This document shows positions 23,408 to 32,520 of a DNA stretch of 35,357 nt, piece by piece. The notes beneath the pieces are model-generated. The model made no database searches and was not told the origin of the DNA. It saw only the letters and a program-made list of their open reading frames with translations. A program made the position numbers and the translations under genes. The first letter of the stretch is position 1. Each line of letters opens with the position of its first letter. Origin of the DNA: Clostridiales bacterium DTU023 (lineage in GTDB: Bacteria > Bacillota > Clostridia > Saccharofermentanales > DTU023); assembly GCA_001512945.1 (NCBI GenBank), contig LFTF01000037.1, forward strand, positions 1,044 through 36,400, read 5' to 3'.

Positions 23408-24014
23408 GTTGACATTGTCAAGAATTATACTGATTCCGTTTATTTTATTTTTTATGTTACCCATCCCATATTGTGAGACATGCCTATTTTCTCAGTTTAT
23501 TGTTTCAGCGCCGGGCCGTGTCATTGCGTTTGTCATTTTTATTTTGGCGGCCATGACTGATATGCTTGATGGGATGTTGGCACGCAAACAGGGTCTTGTA
23601 TCCAATTTAGGCATACTCCTTGACCCCATCGCAGACAAATTGCTTGTATTGTCTGTCTTTGTGGCATTTGTACAACTCCATCGTATCTCGACATTTGTAA
23701 TCGTGTTGATCGCAGCGCGCGAGTTTATCGTGACGGGAATCAGGATGATTGCGATAGAAAATGGAATTGTTATAGCAGCGAGCTGGTTCGGAAAATTGAA
23801 GACGGTATTCCAGATCATCACGCTGTCAGCCCTGCTTTTTGAACCCATCATTGTGCAGTGGCTTGATCCAACTAATCCTTTCCTAGGTTATGGTTCACCG
23901 TGGACTATACCTGGGGATATTCTTGTGGGAATAACCCTGCTCCTGACAGTGCTTTCGGGACTTGATTATTGGCTGAAAAACAGAGAGCTTCTGTCAGGCG
24001 CATTGAAAGTTTAA
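23391..24014 (+). CDS. pgsA: CDP-diacylglycerol-glycerol-3-phosphate 3-phosphatidyltransferase
   Basis: Integral membrane enzyme making phosphatidylglycerol phosphate, the committed step to phosphatidylglycerol. The CDP-alcohol phosphotransferase signature D-G-x2-A-R-x8-G-x3-D-x3-D is complete (DGMLARKQGLVSNLGILLD, then PIADK, about 60-83). Several membrane segments are visible in the 207 residues. It overlaps the end of rimO by 17 bases and has GGGGAG upstream of ATG 23391. The rimO-pgsA pairing is common in Firmicutes. Confidence 0.94.
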   Translation: MNIANKLTLSRIILIPFILFFMLPIPYCETCLFSQFIVSAPGRVIAFVIFILAAMTDMLDGMLARKQGLVSNLGILLDPIADKLLVLSVFVAFVQLHRISTFVIVLIAAREFIVTGIRMIAIENGIVIAASWFGKLKTVFQIITLSALLFEPIIVQWLDPTNPFLGYGSPWTIPGDILVGITLLLTVLSGLDYWLKNRELLSGALKV

Positions 24015-24074
24015 TAGACTTCGCGTAGAGTGCAGAACAGCTCACATTGATTTAAACTTCTAGGAGGATAAAAT

Positions 24075-24314
24075 ATGACCAAACAGGAAATTTTGAAAAG
24101 AATCCAGGTAATACTAGCAGAACAGCTGAGTATTGAAGAGGATTCGGTAACGATGACATCTAACATTACAGAGGATTTAAACGCTGACTCGCTTGATATT
24201 GTAGAGCTCGTTATGTCGTTAGAATCTGAGTTTGATATGGCGATTGAGGATGAGGAGGCAGAGCGCATCCGCACGGTCGGTGACGCAGTCGAATTCATCC
24301 ATGTGCATGTATAA
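24075..24314 (+). CDS. acpP: Acyl carrier protein
   Basis: A 79-residue acidic protein that carries acyl chains on a 4'-phosphopantetheine arm in fatty acid synthesis. The attachment Ser39 lies in LNADSLDIVELVM. A strong AGGAGG site precedes ATG 24075. The acpP-rnc-smc order is widespread. No fabF lies between acpP and rnc, as often seen in Firmicutes. Confidence 0.96.
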   Translation: MTKQEILKRIQVILAEQLSIEEDSVTMTSNITEDLNADSLDIVELVMSLESEFDMAIEDEEAERIRTVGDAVEFIHVHV

Positions 24315-24325
24315 AAGATAATCTG

Positions 24326-24355
24326 CCCGGCCTTTTAGACCGGGAGTATTCCCGG
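24326..24355 (+). promoter_or_regulatory. Two mutually exclusive hairpins over the rnc ribosome-binding site
   Basis: CCGGG at 24340-24344 can pair upstream with CCCGG (24326-24330) or downstream with CCCGG (24351-24355). The downstream pairing buries part of the GGGGA ribosome-binding site (24354-24358) of rnc; the upstream pairing frees it. Such a pair could act as an on/off switch or as an RNase III target in rnc autoregulation. Confidence 0.5.
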
Positions 24356-24364
24356 GGACCGTTC

Positions 24365-25066
24365 GTGACACTTGACTTGACCACATTGGAGACTAGGCTG
24401 GGTTTTTCATTCAGTAATCAACAGCGATTGCTGGAGGCGTTGACGCATCCCTCTCATGCTTACGAAAACGGCAAGCAAGAAGTGGACAATCAGCGCCTCG
24501 AGTTTTTGGGGGACGCGGTTTTACAGTTACTAGCTTCTGAGTATTTCTTTATTGCCAGACCAGACGCGCCAGAAGGTGAGATGACAAAGCTGCGCGCTGA
24601 CGTTGTCTGTGAGCAGACACTTACTCAGGTTGCCAACAGTCTGCAACTTGGCTCATATTTGCGCCTTGGGCACGGAGAGGCTCTGACGGGAGGAGGCTCC
24701 AATCCGTCAAATCTCTCAGATGCGCTAGAGGCAGTGATCGGTGCGATTTACCTTGAAGGTGATCTTGATCAAGTTCGGCAGGTGGTGGTTCGGTTGTTTG
24801 AGCCCTACTTTAAATTGTCGCTTGCCGGACATTTAACATACGATCATAAAAGCAAGCTTTATGAATGGGCTCAGGCACGCGATGACAAAGATATTTCATT
24901 TCGTGTTCAGGAGGAAATAGGTCCTGACCATGACCGCCGCTATATTGTTGGGCTTTATATCGATGGAATTTTGAAAACTGTCGGATCAGGCAGAACAAAA
25001 AAGGCAGCGGAGCAGGACGCTTCGTTTATATTTTTTAAAGAAAATGATAGAGGATTGATTGGGTAG
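24365..25066 (+). CDS. rnc: Ribonuclease III
   Basis: Double-strand-specific endonuclease that matures rRNA and trims structured mRNAs. The catalytic domain signature NQRLEFLGDAVL is at 42-53, with metal-binding Glu46 and Asp50; the second acidic site lies in LSDALEAVIGAIYLEGD. A C-terminal dsRNA-binding domain follows (about 155-228; GSGRTKKAAEQDAS). The length of 233 is normal. The start is GTG, 6 bases after GGGGA. It ends 2 bases before smc, so the two are coupled. Confidence 0.95.
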   Translation: MTLDLTTLETRLGFSFSNQQRLLEALTHPSHAYENGKQEVDNQRLEFLGDAVLQLLASEYFFIARPDAPEGEMTKLRADVVCEQTLTQVANSLQLGSYLRLGHGEALTGGGSNPSNLSDALEAVIGAIYLEGDLDQVRQVVVRLFEPYFKLSLAGHLTYDHKSKLYEWAQARDDKDISFRVQEEIGPDHDRRYIVGLYIDGILKTVGSGRTKKAAEQDASFIFFKENDRGLIG

Positions 25067-25068
25067 AG

Positions 25069-28000
25069 ATGCTGAAATCACTTGAAATACAAGGATTTAA
25101 GTCTTTTCCCGAGCGTACGGAAATCAGTTTCCACAAGGGCATTACGGCAATCGTAGGCCCCAACGGCACCGGTAAATCAAATATTACGGATGCTATCCGC
25201 TGGGTTCTTGGCGAACAAAGTGCCAAAACTTTGCGCGGCCAGCGCATGGAAGATGTCATATTTAGCGGAACAGCACAGCGTAGACCCGTTAGTTTCTCTG
25301 AAGTAACGCTAACGCTTGACAACTCAAAACACATTCTTCCCATCGATTATGAAACTGTCTCAATTACAAGGCGATATTACCGCTCAGGTGACAGCGAGTA
25401 TCTTATCAATAAAACGCCATGCCGTCTCAAAGATATCACTACGCTCCTGATGGATACGGGGATCGGTCTGGACGGGTATTCTATCATTGGGCAAGGTCGC
25501 ATCGATGACATTCTGAGCAATAGGTCAGAGGACCGTCGAGCGATATTCGAGGAAGCTTCTGGAATTGTTCAATATAGAGCGCGTAAAAGGGAATCCTTGA
25601 AAAGGCTTGATCGAAGCGAACAAAACTTGTTACGCGTCGACGATCTTCTGACAGAATTGTATGACCAGTCCACTTCACTTGAAAAACAGGCGAATGATGC
25701 TCGTTCACATATTGATCTCGCAACGCAATTCCGCAAACTCGACACAGCACTAACGCTTCGTCAGATCGGAAATTTTGAGTTGCAAAGAGCTAAACGCAAA
25801 GACGACGCGGGAATCATACATGCGGATCTCGAACTTGCGCGGTCTGAATTGTGTGATTTGCGTGCCGCTCATGCGGCTGCTGTTTCGTTGATCGATGATC
25901 TTGAGCACCAAGTCGAGCGGGAGCAGAATCGATTCAATGAACAGTCTGTCGCCAAGACAAAATGCATGGGGTTAGATGCGCTCTATAAAGAAAAATATGC
26001 TGGCTCCAAGAAAGGGGCCGAAACATTACTTGAAGAAAAGAATCGTCTGACGATGCAGGTAATGGCTGCAGAGCATGAGCTCACGGGCCGTGGAAACAGG
26101 CGCAATGAATTGGTCGAACGTCGGGACACATCCGTGCGGGAGCTTGGTGAAGCAGGATCTGCGCTCGAAGAAATGAATGCCGCTCTTGACATCTACAACC
26201 GACAAATTGAGACGGCAGTGGCAGAGCGTGAATCCTTGACTGATAGGCTATCAGCGCTTCGTGCTTCGTATCAGGAGAAGGTGGGAGAAAGCCAAGCGCT
26301 CCGCGCCAGGACAGACAGACTCGAAACGGAAAAACAAGCATTAGAACAAGAGAGTGCAGAAAGCGTCGAAACGCTCGATAAACTTCGTAAAGAATTAGAG
26401 GATTTAGAAGACGCGATCGGGATTGACGAATCACTTGCGGATCAAGCACATAAAAATACGCAGGGTGGTCACCTGATAGCAGATGACATTGAAAAATCTA
26501 TGGATGGAACTGCTCATCAAATCCGGCAACTTACTTACGAGGCAGATACGTTGGAACGCCTCGAATCGGGTTATGAAGGATATCATCGACCCGTTCAGTT
26601 ATTAATGCAACAGCTTAAAAAAACTCCACAACAAGGAGTTTATGGTCCACTTGGATCCCTTTTGAGTATTCCCGACACACTCGCGCTGGCACTTGAGACG
26701 TCGCTTGGAGCCACCACACACCATATCGTTTGTGATAATCCTGATACGGCTGAGAGATGGATTGATTGGCTTCACACTTCTCGTTCAGGCCGTGTAACAT
26801 TTTTACCTACTGGATCACTTAACGTGCGCGCGCTCGATGAAAGAACCCTTGCGACCTCATCGCAATCTGGCGGCTGGATTGGTATAGCCAGTGAACTTGT
26901 CGAATGTGAGGAACGAGCCAAGCCAGCACTTGAATTTGTTCTCGGCAGAACCCTTATTGTAGAGACACTGGAAGATGCCATTGCACTAAGCAAGGCACTT
27001 GGTCGTTCGCATACTGTAGTTTCGCTGTCAGGAGATATTGTCCACAGAGGCGGCTCCATGACGGGAGGTTATTGGGCGTCAAAATCGTCCGGAATTCTGG
27101 GTCGACCTAGTCGGATTCGGGCAATCAGACGCGAGATACAAACAAAACAAGAAGAATACCGTGAGCTTGCAGACGAACTTGATCATGCCAAGGACGCGTT
27201 GCGTGAAGCAGCGAGCGAGGAAGAAAAGATTCTCGATCGGCTAGCCACTTCGCGCAGATATTTAGTACGGATGACAGCGGAAGAGCAAGCACTTGCGACG
27301 GCTCATGAGCGATTGGCGCGTGATTTGGAGACTCTCAGAGTTGAGTCCGACATGATTGTCTCCAGAATCCAACAACTTGAATCAGAAATGGCCCGCGACA
27401 AACAGGATAGTATAAACGCGGATTCAAAAAGAATTGAGATAGTGTCGGAGATCTCAATATTGGAGAGTGATCATCGCGAGAAATTGCGTACGCGCGACGC
27501 ATTCCGAAGCGAGACAACCAAATTTGAATTTTCGATTGCATCTCTCGATGAGGCAATTGCAGAATTCGATGCCATGTCAGCCGTATCAAGCAAAGAGATC
27601 GACGCTTCCGGAACAAGGCTCAAGGCAATCGCACGCGAATGGGAGGATCAGACGGCGCGAATGGAACAAGCCCGTACAGATATCGCTGATAACGAGAAGA
27701 AACTTGTATGCGTCACACAGCAACTCAAGGACAGCGAGGAGCTTCTCAAACAGCTCATGGAGCAACGTGAAGATTCATCAGCAAAACAGCGCAAGCTTCT
27801 TGAGGATATGAACGATGCCAATGATCGCGTTGCTTCACTATATGCTGTCAATGAACGTCAAACCGCCGAACTGGATCGCGTGTCACAACAAATAGACGAT
27901 CAGCTTAACAAACTTTGGGAAACGCACGGATTAACTCGCAAAGAAGCGGAAGATGAAGCTGAGGCAATCGACTCTGTATCGCGTTCAACCTCGGAACGCG

Positions 28001-28638
28001 CCGAACTCAAACAGCGGATCGATCAGCTTGGACCAATCAACCATAACGCCATAAAAGATTACGAGTCGCTGAAAGCACGAATTGATTTCATGTCATCACA
28101 GCGTGAGGATATCGAAGAGGCGCGGATTGAATTAGAAGGGATTGTACGCGAGCTCGACAAGTCGATGCGTGAACAATTCAATGCAACTTTTAAAGAGATT
28201 AACCGAAATTTCAATCAGGTATTTGAAGAGCTGTTTTCTGGCGGACAGGCTGAGATCCTGCTCGAAGGAGAGAGTGATGTGCTTGAGGCAGACATTAGCA
28301 TACAGGCTCAACCTCCGGGCAAAAAACTTCAGAAACTATCGCTACTTTCAGGTGGTGAGCGTTCCCTCACAGCCATTGCGTTACTATTTGCTATTCTCAA
28401 ACTCAAACCGGCCCCATTTTGTGTGTTTGATGAAGTCGAATCGGCACTTGATGATGCGAATGTCAAACGTTTTACTGACTATGTGCGACGCTACGCTTGG
28501 TCGATGCAGTTCATTCTCGTTACGCACCGAAAAGGTACCATGGAGGCGTCTGACAGGCTCTATGGTGTAACAATGCAAGAGCGTGGCATATCGCGCGTGA
28601 TTTCCATGGTGTTGTCTTCGGCACTTGCCTTACAGTAA
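25069..28638 (+). CDS. smc: Chromosome segregation protein SMC
   Basis: Large ATPase of the bacterial condensin that organises chromosomes. The N-terminal head has Walker A GPNGTGKSN (30-38) and QGRIDDIL. Long coiled coils (about 170-505 and 680-1000) flank a hinge (about 520-665; YGPLGSLL to GGSMTGG). The C-terminal head has the signature LSGGER (1093-1098) and Walker B FCVFDEVESALDD (about 1117-1130). The 1189-residue length is typical. The start lies 2 bases after rnc, with GGGTAGAG upstream. ScpA and ScpB genes are not in this window. Confidence 0.96.
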   Translation: MLKSLEIQGFKSFPERTEISFHKGITAIVGPNGTGKSNITDAIRWVLGEQSAKTLRGQRMEDVIFSGTAQRRPVSFSEVTLTLDNSKHILPIDYETVSITRRYYRSGDSEYLINKTPCRLKDITTLLMDTGIGLDGYSIIGQGRIDDILSNRSEDRRAIFEEASGIVQYRARKRESLKRLDRSEQNLLRVDDLLTELYDQSTSLEKQANDARSHIDLATQFRKLDTALTLRQIGNFELQRAKRKDDAGIIHADLELARSELCDLRAAHAAAVSLIDDLEHQVEREQNRFNEQSVAKTKCMGLDALYKEKYAGSKKGAETLLEEKNRLTMQVMAAEHELTGRGNRRNELVERRDTSVRELGEAGSALEEMNAALDIYNRQIETAVAERESLTDRLSALRASYQEKVGESQALRARTDRLETEKQALEQESAESVETLDKLRKELEDLEDAIGIDESLADQAHKNTQGGHLIADDIEKSMDGTAHQIRQLTYEADTLERLESGYEGYHRPVQLLMQQLKKTPQQGVYGPLGSLLSIPDTLALALETSLGATTHHIVCDNPDTAERWIDWLHTSRSGRVTFLPTGSLNVRALDERTLATSSQSGGWIGIASELVECEERAKPALEFVLGRTLIVETLEDAIALSKALGRSHTVVSLSGDIVHRGGSMTGGYWASKSSGILGRPSRIRAIRREIQTKQEEYRELADELDHAKDALREAASEEEKILDRLATSRRYLVRMTAEEQALATAHERLARDLETLRVESDMIVSRIQQLESEMARDKQDSINADSKRIEIVSEISILESDHREKLRTRDAFRSETTKFEFSIASLDEAIAEFDAMSAVSSKEIDASGTRLKAIAREWEDQTARMEQARTDIADNEKKLVCVTQQLKDSEELLKQLMEQREDSSAKQRKLLEDMNDANDRVASLYAVNERQTAELDRVSQQIDDQLNKLWETHGLTRKEAEDEAEAIDSVSRSTSERAELKQRIDQLGPINHNAIKDYESLKARIDFMSSQREDIEEARIELEGIVRELDKSMREQFNATFKEINRNFNQVFEELFSGGQAEILLEGESDVLEADISIQAQPPGKKLQKLSLLSGGERSLTAIALLFAILKLKPAPFCVFDEVESALDDANVKRFTDYVRRYAWSMQFILVTHRKGTMEASDRLYGVTMQERGISRVISMVLSSALALQ

Positions 28639-28665
28639 TTAGACGCGCTATGACAGTGGAGAACA

Positions 28666-29580
28666 ATGATGGGATTATTCGATTCATTTAAACAGGGGTT
28701 AACAAAAACACGTGATTTCCTGACCGCTCAAATAAACAAAGTGGCCGCCGGCATCGGTGTCTTTGATGACGACATGCTCGATGAGCTTGAGATGACACTC
28801 ATCCAGGCTGATTGCGGAATCACAGCGTCAACTGAGGCCGTTGAAGCCATTCGCGATTATATACGCGAAACAGGGGATGCGACTCGTGAAGGAGTGTTAA
28901 GGTCATTGTCCAATACACTGGCGTCCATGATTAGTGAAAAAAAATTACAAGTCCAGCGCGGTCAATTAACGATCTATTTAATGATAGGTGTCAACGGCAC
29001 AGGCAAGACAACTACTGCGGCAAAGCTAGCCCAACGCGCGAAGAACGATGATTTCAGAGTATTGATGGCGGCAGCTGACACCTTCCGCGCAGCAGCTATT
29101 GAACAGCTCAAAGTATGGGGTGAGCGCACAAAGACTACCGTGATCGCCCACGAAACGGGCTCTGATCCTGCGGCGGTTGTTTTTGATGCGATCCACGCGG
29201 CAAAAGCAAGATCAACCGAACTTCTGATCATTGATACTGCCGGACGCCTTCATAATAAGAAAAATTTGATGGGGGAACTTGCGAAAATCAGACGCATTAT
29301 TGATCGCGAAGCACCCGATGCTCATCTTGAAACACTGCTTGTCATAGATGCGACAACAGGGCAGAATGCCATCATTCAAGCGCGTGCTTTTCATGAAGTG
29401 ACAACTGTTACTGGACTTGTCGTCACAAAGTTTGACGGGAACGCAAAAGGCGGTGTCGCCATCGCAGTCGCCCGCGAAACAGGATTACCTATTAGTCTTG
29501 CGGGATTTGGTGAGAATGCAGAGGATCTGCGAGATTTCGATCGCGAACTCTTTTTAAAGGCACTTCTTCCCGAATCGTAA
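28666..29580 (+). CDS. ftsY: Signal recognition particle receptor FtsY
   Basis: Membrane-associated SRP-family GTPase that docks ribosome-SRP complexes at the translocon. A short N region (1-80) precedes the G domain: GVNGTGKTTT (108-117), DTFRAAAIEQL, DTAGRLHNKKNLM and TKFDGNAKGG. At 304 residues it lacks the long acidic N-terminal domain of enterobacterial FtsY, as usual for Gram-positive forms. Two tandem ATGs (28666 and 28669) follow GGAG. It lies 27 bases after smc. Confidence 0.96.
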   Translation: MMGLFDSFKQGLTKTRDFLTAQINKVAAGIGVFDDDMLDELEMTLIQADCGITASTEAVEAIRDYIRETGDATREGVLRSLSNTLASMISEKKLQVQRGQLTIYLMIGVNGTGKTTTAAKLAQRAKNDDFRVLMAAADTFRAAAIEQLKVWGERTKTTVIAHETGSDPAAVVFDAIHAAKARSTELLIIDTAGRLHNKKNLMGELAKIRRIIDREAPDAHLETLLVIDATTGQNAIIQARAFHEVTTVTGLVVTKFDGNAKGGVAIAVARETGLPISLAGFGENAEDLRDFDRELFLKALLPES

Positions 29581-29607
29581 ATTCATTATGACTGTCAATA
29601 CAATCAC

Positions 29608-29636
29608 TTGACAGCCATGACAACCCATTGTATGAT
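29608..29636 (+). promoter_or_regulatory. Consensus promoter placed to give a leaderless ylxM mRNA
   Basis: Perfect TTGACA (29608-29613), a 17-base spacer, and TATGAT (29631-29636). The -10 ends 6 bases before ATG 29643, so transcription would begin at or next to that codon. This would give ylxM-ffh and the downstream genes their own promoter. Confidence 0.75.
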
Positions 29637-29642
29637 TGCCTC

Positions 29643-30065
29643 ATGCAAAAAGAGGCGAGTAATCGAATCGGACCGGTTCATACCGACGTATGCCTATGGC
29701 TTGACTATTATGGTGAGCTCTTGAGCGCGCGTCAAAAAGAGATCGTGAGTCTTTACTATGATGAAGATTTATCACTTTCAGAGATAGCCAGTTTAACAGG
29801 CTTAACAAGACAGGGCATACATGACCGGATCAGAAGGGGAGTAGCCAAACTTGAATCATATGAATCGGCGCTTGCGTTAGTGGAACGAGATCTGAAAATT
29901 GAAAATATTCTACAACAGTCATTGAGGTTCTGCGAAAAAGATGATAGCGACAGAGTCCGAGACTGTCTCGATAAATTGTGGAAAATTCTTAAACCCGGAG
30001 AAGATGTGATCACAGATGTAGCCGATGAAGGCCGGGAATCGAGAGGTGACAATGGCATTATTTGA
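29643..30065 (+). CDS. ylxM: YlxM-type helix-turn-helix protein, SRP-associated
   Basis: Small protein (140 residues from this start) of the YlxM/p13 family found beside ffh, thought to aid SRP function or expression. The middle region resembles a sigma-70 region 4 helix-turn-helix (LSARQKEIVSLYYDEDLSLS, EIASLTGLTRQGIHDRI). A TTG at 29628 in the same frame is possible, but it lies in the promoter and has no ribosome-binding site. ATG 29643 also lacks one, consistent with a leaderless mRNA. The end overlaps the ffh start by 14 bases. The C-terminal end (about 105-140) is weakly conserved. Confidence 0.85.
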   Translation: MQKEASNRIGPVHTDVCLWLDYYGELLSARQKEIVSLYYDEDLSLSEIASLTGLTRQGIHDRIRRGVAKLESYESALALVERDLKIENILQQSLRFCEKDDSDRVRDCLDKLWKILKPGEDVITDVADEGRESRGDNGII

Positions 30066-31398
30066 GAATCTCAGTTCACGATTGAGCCGTATCACAGACG
30101 CGATGCGCGGCAAAAGTCGCGTAACCGAAAAAGACATCAAGGATATGATGCGTGAGATCAGACTCGCGCTTCTGGAAGCCGATGTCAACTATCAGGTTGT
30201 CAAAGATTTGACAGCGGAGATCAGCGACAAGGCACGCGGTTCAGATGTGTTAGAAAGTCTCACACCCGGACAGCAAGTTGTCAAAATTGTTTACGAAGCG
30301 CTGATCACTATTCTCGGTGAAGAGGAAAAACTTACAGTTTCATCGACCGGATTTACGGTCATCATGCTATACGGATTACAAGGGACAGGCAAGACGACAA
30401 CCGCTGCCAAACTCGCGCTTCACCTCAAAGATAAGGGCAAAAAGCCGATTCTGGTCAGTGTTGACACGCACCGACCGGCAGCCCAAGATCAGTTGCGTAT
30501 TCTAGCGGAACAAATTGATGTAGAGTGCTACATTGATCCCTCGGAGAAGAGCGCGACCGCTATCGCCGTTCGTGGCGTAGAGCGCGCCCGTTATATGATG
30601 TGCGACACTATGATTGTCGATACAGCCGGTCGTATGACAGTCGATGATGAGCTGATGGAAGAACTCAAGGCGATCAATGCAGTTGTTAAACCCGATGAAA
30701 GGCTTCTCATAGTCGATGCCATGATCGGTCAGGAAGCTGTCAACATAGCGGAAGCATTTGACAGGCAGATTGGTCTTGATGGTTTTATCATGACAAAACT
30801 CGACGGCGATGCGAGAGGTGGTGCGGCACTCTCCATTAGGCGCATGACGGGCAAACCGATCAAAATGATCGCAACCGGAGAAAAAGTCGGAGACCTCGAA
30901 GTATTTCACCCGGACCGCCTTGCATCCAGGATTCTCGGCATGGGGGATGTCCTGACGCTGATCGAAAAAGCGACAGATGCGTTCGATGAACAGCATGCCC
31001 AAAAGACGATGGACCGTCTCAAATCGAATCGTTTCACGATGCAGGATATGCTGGAACAACTCGAGCAGATCCGAGGTATGGGGTCTATGCAAGAGATGTT
31101 GGCGATGATTCCCGGTGTCGGAAAAAAACTCGGAAATGCTGAGATCGACGAACGAGAACTTGCCCGAACGCGCGCGATTATTCAATCAATGACCATGCGC
31201 GAACGAGAAAACCCAAAGGTATTGAATGCCTCACGTCGCCGCCGTATCGCGGCGGGAAGCGCGCTGACAGTGCAGGATGTTAACCGCGTTGTGCGTCAAT
31301 ATGATGATATGTTGAAAATGATGAAGCAGTTCGGCATGCTTGGCGGAGATAAAAAACGCCGCCGCGGCCGGATGCCTTTCAGCGGATTTGGCATCTAA
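30052..31398 (+). CDS. ffh: Signal recognition particle protein Ffh (SRP54)
   Basis: GTPase that binds signal sequences and 4.5S/6S RNA and hands ribosomes to FtsY. N domain (about 1-85), G domain with GLQGTGKTTT (108-117), DTHRPAAQDQL, DTAGRM and TKLDGDARGG, then the Met-rich M domain (about 300-448) ending KRRRGRMPFSGFGI. With ATG 30052 the protein has 448 residues, the usual size; GAGAGG lies 5 bases upstream. The frame is open back to 30025, but that start has no such signal. The SRP RNA gene is not seen in this window. Confidence 0.96.
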   Translation: MALFENLSSRLSRITDAMRGKSRVTEKDIKDMMREIRLALLEADVNYQVVKDLTAEISDKARGSDVLESLTPGQQVVKIVYEALITILGEEEKLTVSSTGFTVIMLYGLQGTGKTTTAAKLALHLKDKGKKPILVSVDTHRPAAQDQLRILAEQIDVECYIDPSEKSATAIAVRGVERARYMMCDTMIVDTAGRMTVDDELMEELKAINAVVKPDERLLIVDAMIGQEAVNIAEAFDRQIGLDGFIMTKLDGDARGGAALSIRRMTGKPIKMIATGEKVGDLEVFHPDRLASRILGMGDVLTLIEKATDAFDEQHAQKTMDRLKSNRFTMQDMLEQLEQIRGMGSMQEMLAMIPGVGKKLGNAEIDERELARTRAIIQSMTMRERENPKVLNASRRRRIAAGSALTVQDVNRVVRQYDDMLKMMKQFGMLGGDKKRRRGRMPFSGFGI

Positions 31399-31418
31399 TA
31401 TTTAATCCTGATAGCGGA

Positions 31419-31451
31419 CTTCAACAAGCCGGCAATAGCCTGTTTGAGAAG
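31419..31451 (+). promoter_or_regulatory. Imperfect hairpin in the ffh-rpsP gap
   Basis: CTTC and AACA (31419-31426) pair with TGTT (31441-31444) and GAAG (31448-31451) around an inner GGC/GCC stem, with a three-base bulge. It ends about 20 bases before the GGAGG of rpsP. It may be a leader control or processing site; support is weak. Confidence 0.3.
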
Positions 31452-31480
31452 ATAGAACAAAAACAAATTTGGAGGAAAAC

Positions 31481-31726
31481 ATGGCAGTAAAAATTCGCCT
31501 CAAACGAGTAGGCAAAAAGAAACAACCTTATTACAGGGTGGTAGTCGCGGATTCGCGTTTCCCACGAGATGGCCGTTTTATTGAGGAGATCGGAACGTAT
31601 GATCCACACACGAACCCTTCGACTTTTAAAGTGGACGCCGATAAGGCGAAGGACTGGATTGCCAAAGGCGCCCAGCCAACCGAAACCGTCAAGAAGCTGC
31701 TCAAATACAATGGCATTTTGGAGTAA
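31481..31726 (+). CDS. rpsP: 30S ribosomal protein S16 (bS16)
   Basis: An 81-residue small-subunit protein starting MAVKIRLKRVGKKKQPYYRV, with DSRFPRDGRFIEEIGTYDP, both diagnostic. ATG 31481 lies 5 bases after GGAGG; an in-frame ATG four codons upstream overlaps that site and is rejected. It heads the usual rpsP-khpA-rimM-trmD cluster. Confidence 0.97.
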   Translation: MAVKIRLKRVGKKKQPYYRVVVADSRFPRDGRFIEEIGTYDPHTNPSTFKVDADKAKDWIAKGAQPTETVKKLLKYNGILE

Positions 31727-31729
31727 GCG

Positions 31730-31960
31730 ATGAAGAATTTATTAAAATCAGTAATCGAACCATTGATACAATATCCCAACGATTTGGTGATCAGTGAAGA
31801 AATTCGTGGCCGTGACGTCACACTCAGTGTAGGCGCTCATCCTGAGGATATCGGACGTGTTATCGGCAAGGGAGGCCGCAGAGCTCATGCCATCCGCGCG
31901 GTCATGAAAGCAAAAGGCGCAATCGATGGCAAACGCGTCTCCGTTGATATCCTTTCATGA
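31730..31960 (+). CDS. khpA: KH-domain RNA-binding protein KhpA
   Basis: A 76-residue single-KH-domain protein (YlqC family). The RNA-contact loop is GKGG (46-49) in RVIGKGGRRAHAIR. In Firmicutes KhpA works with KhpB/EloR on sRNA binding and cell elongation. It starts 3 bases after rpsP and overlaps the rimM start in ATGA, so the cluster is tightly coupled. Confidence 0.94.
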   Translation: MKNLLKSVIEPLIQYPNDLVISEEIRGRDVTLSVGAHPEDIGRVIGKGGRRAHAIRAVMKAKGAIDGKRVSVDILS

Positions 31961-32517
31961 AGTGTCCCTATCTGCTTATCGGCTATTGTCAGCGCGCGCA
32001 CGGCGTCTTGGGAGAGGTGCTCGTAAAGAATCTCTCCGACGACGACGCGCGCTTTTTTAAAGGCTTATCCTGCCAGTTAATGAGCAGCGCCGATACAACC
32101 CCGCACGGTCAATTGAAAATTGTAAAAGTCCGCTCGACGCCACAAGGACTTATTCTGGCGGTTGAGGGGATTGAGACACGTGAAGCAGCCGGCCGCTTGG
32201 CCGGCACTTACCTCGCTGTCAGCAGAGAAAATGCCGTAGAACTCGAAGATGAGTATGAATTCTATTCGGGGGACCTGATCGGTGCGCATGTAAAAGATCT
32301 TGTTAGAGGTGAACTCGGACGTGTAACAGATATTATGAATGCGGGCAGCGGAGACATTCTCGTCGTTCGAAAGCAGCCTGAAAATGATCTCTTGATTCCG
32401 TTTCGTCGCGCGATCGTTCACGCGTGCAATCCTGAAGAGGATATGATCATTGTTGAGCTACCGGAAGGACTCTTTGAGCTTTACCGGAAAGCTTCCAACG
32501 AAACGAACCCCAGGTGA
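31957..32517 (+). CDS. rimM: 16S rRNA processing protein RimM
   Basis: Assembly factor for the 30S head that binds S19. The 186 residues split into an N-terminal RimM barrel (about 5-90; IGYCQRAHGVLGEVLVK, VEGIETREAAGRLAGTYL) and a C-terminal PRC-barrel-like domain (about 98-175; YYSGDLIG-like YEFYSGDLIGAHV, GDILVVRKQ, LIPF). It overlaps khpA by four bases and precedes trmD by three, the canonical order. Confidence 0.94.
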   Translation: MKCPYLLIGYCQRAHGVLGEVLVKNLSDDDARFFKGLSCQLMSSADTTPHGQLKIVKVRSTPQGLILAVEGIETREAAGRLAGTYLAVSRENAVELEDEYEFYSGDLIGAHVKDLVRGELGRVTDIMNAGSGDILVVRKQPENDLLIPFRRAIVHACNPEEDMIIVELPEGLFELYRKASNETNPR

Positions 32518-32520
32518 CAC

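Noticed and set aside
30502..31185. A 227-codon - strand open frame inside ffh
   Set aside because: It is a shadow of a highly conserved gene; no ribosome-binding site or domain is seen, and all other genes run on the + strand.
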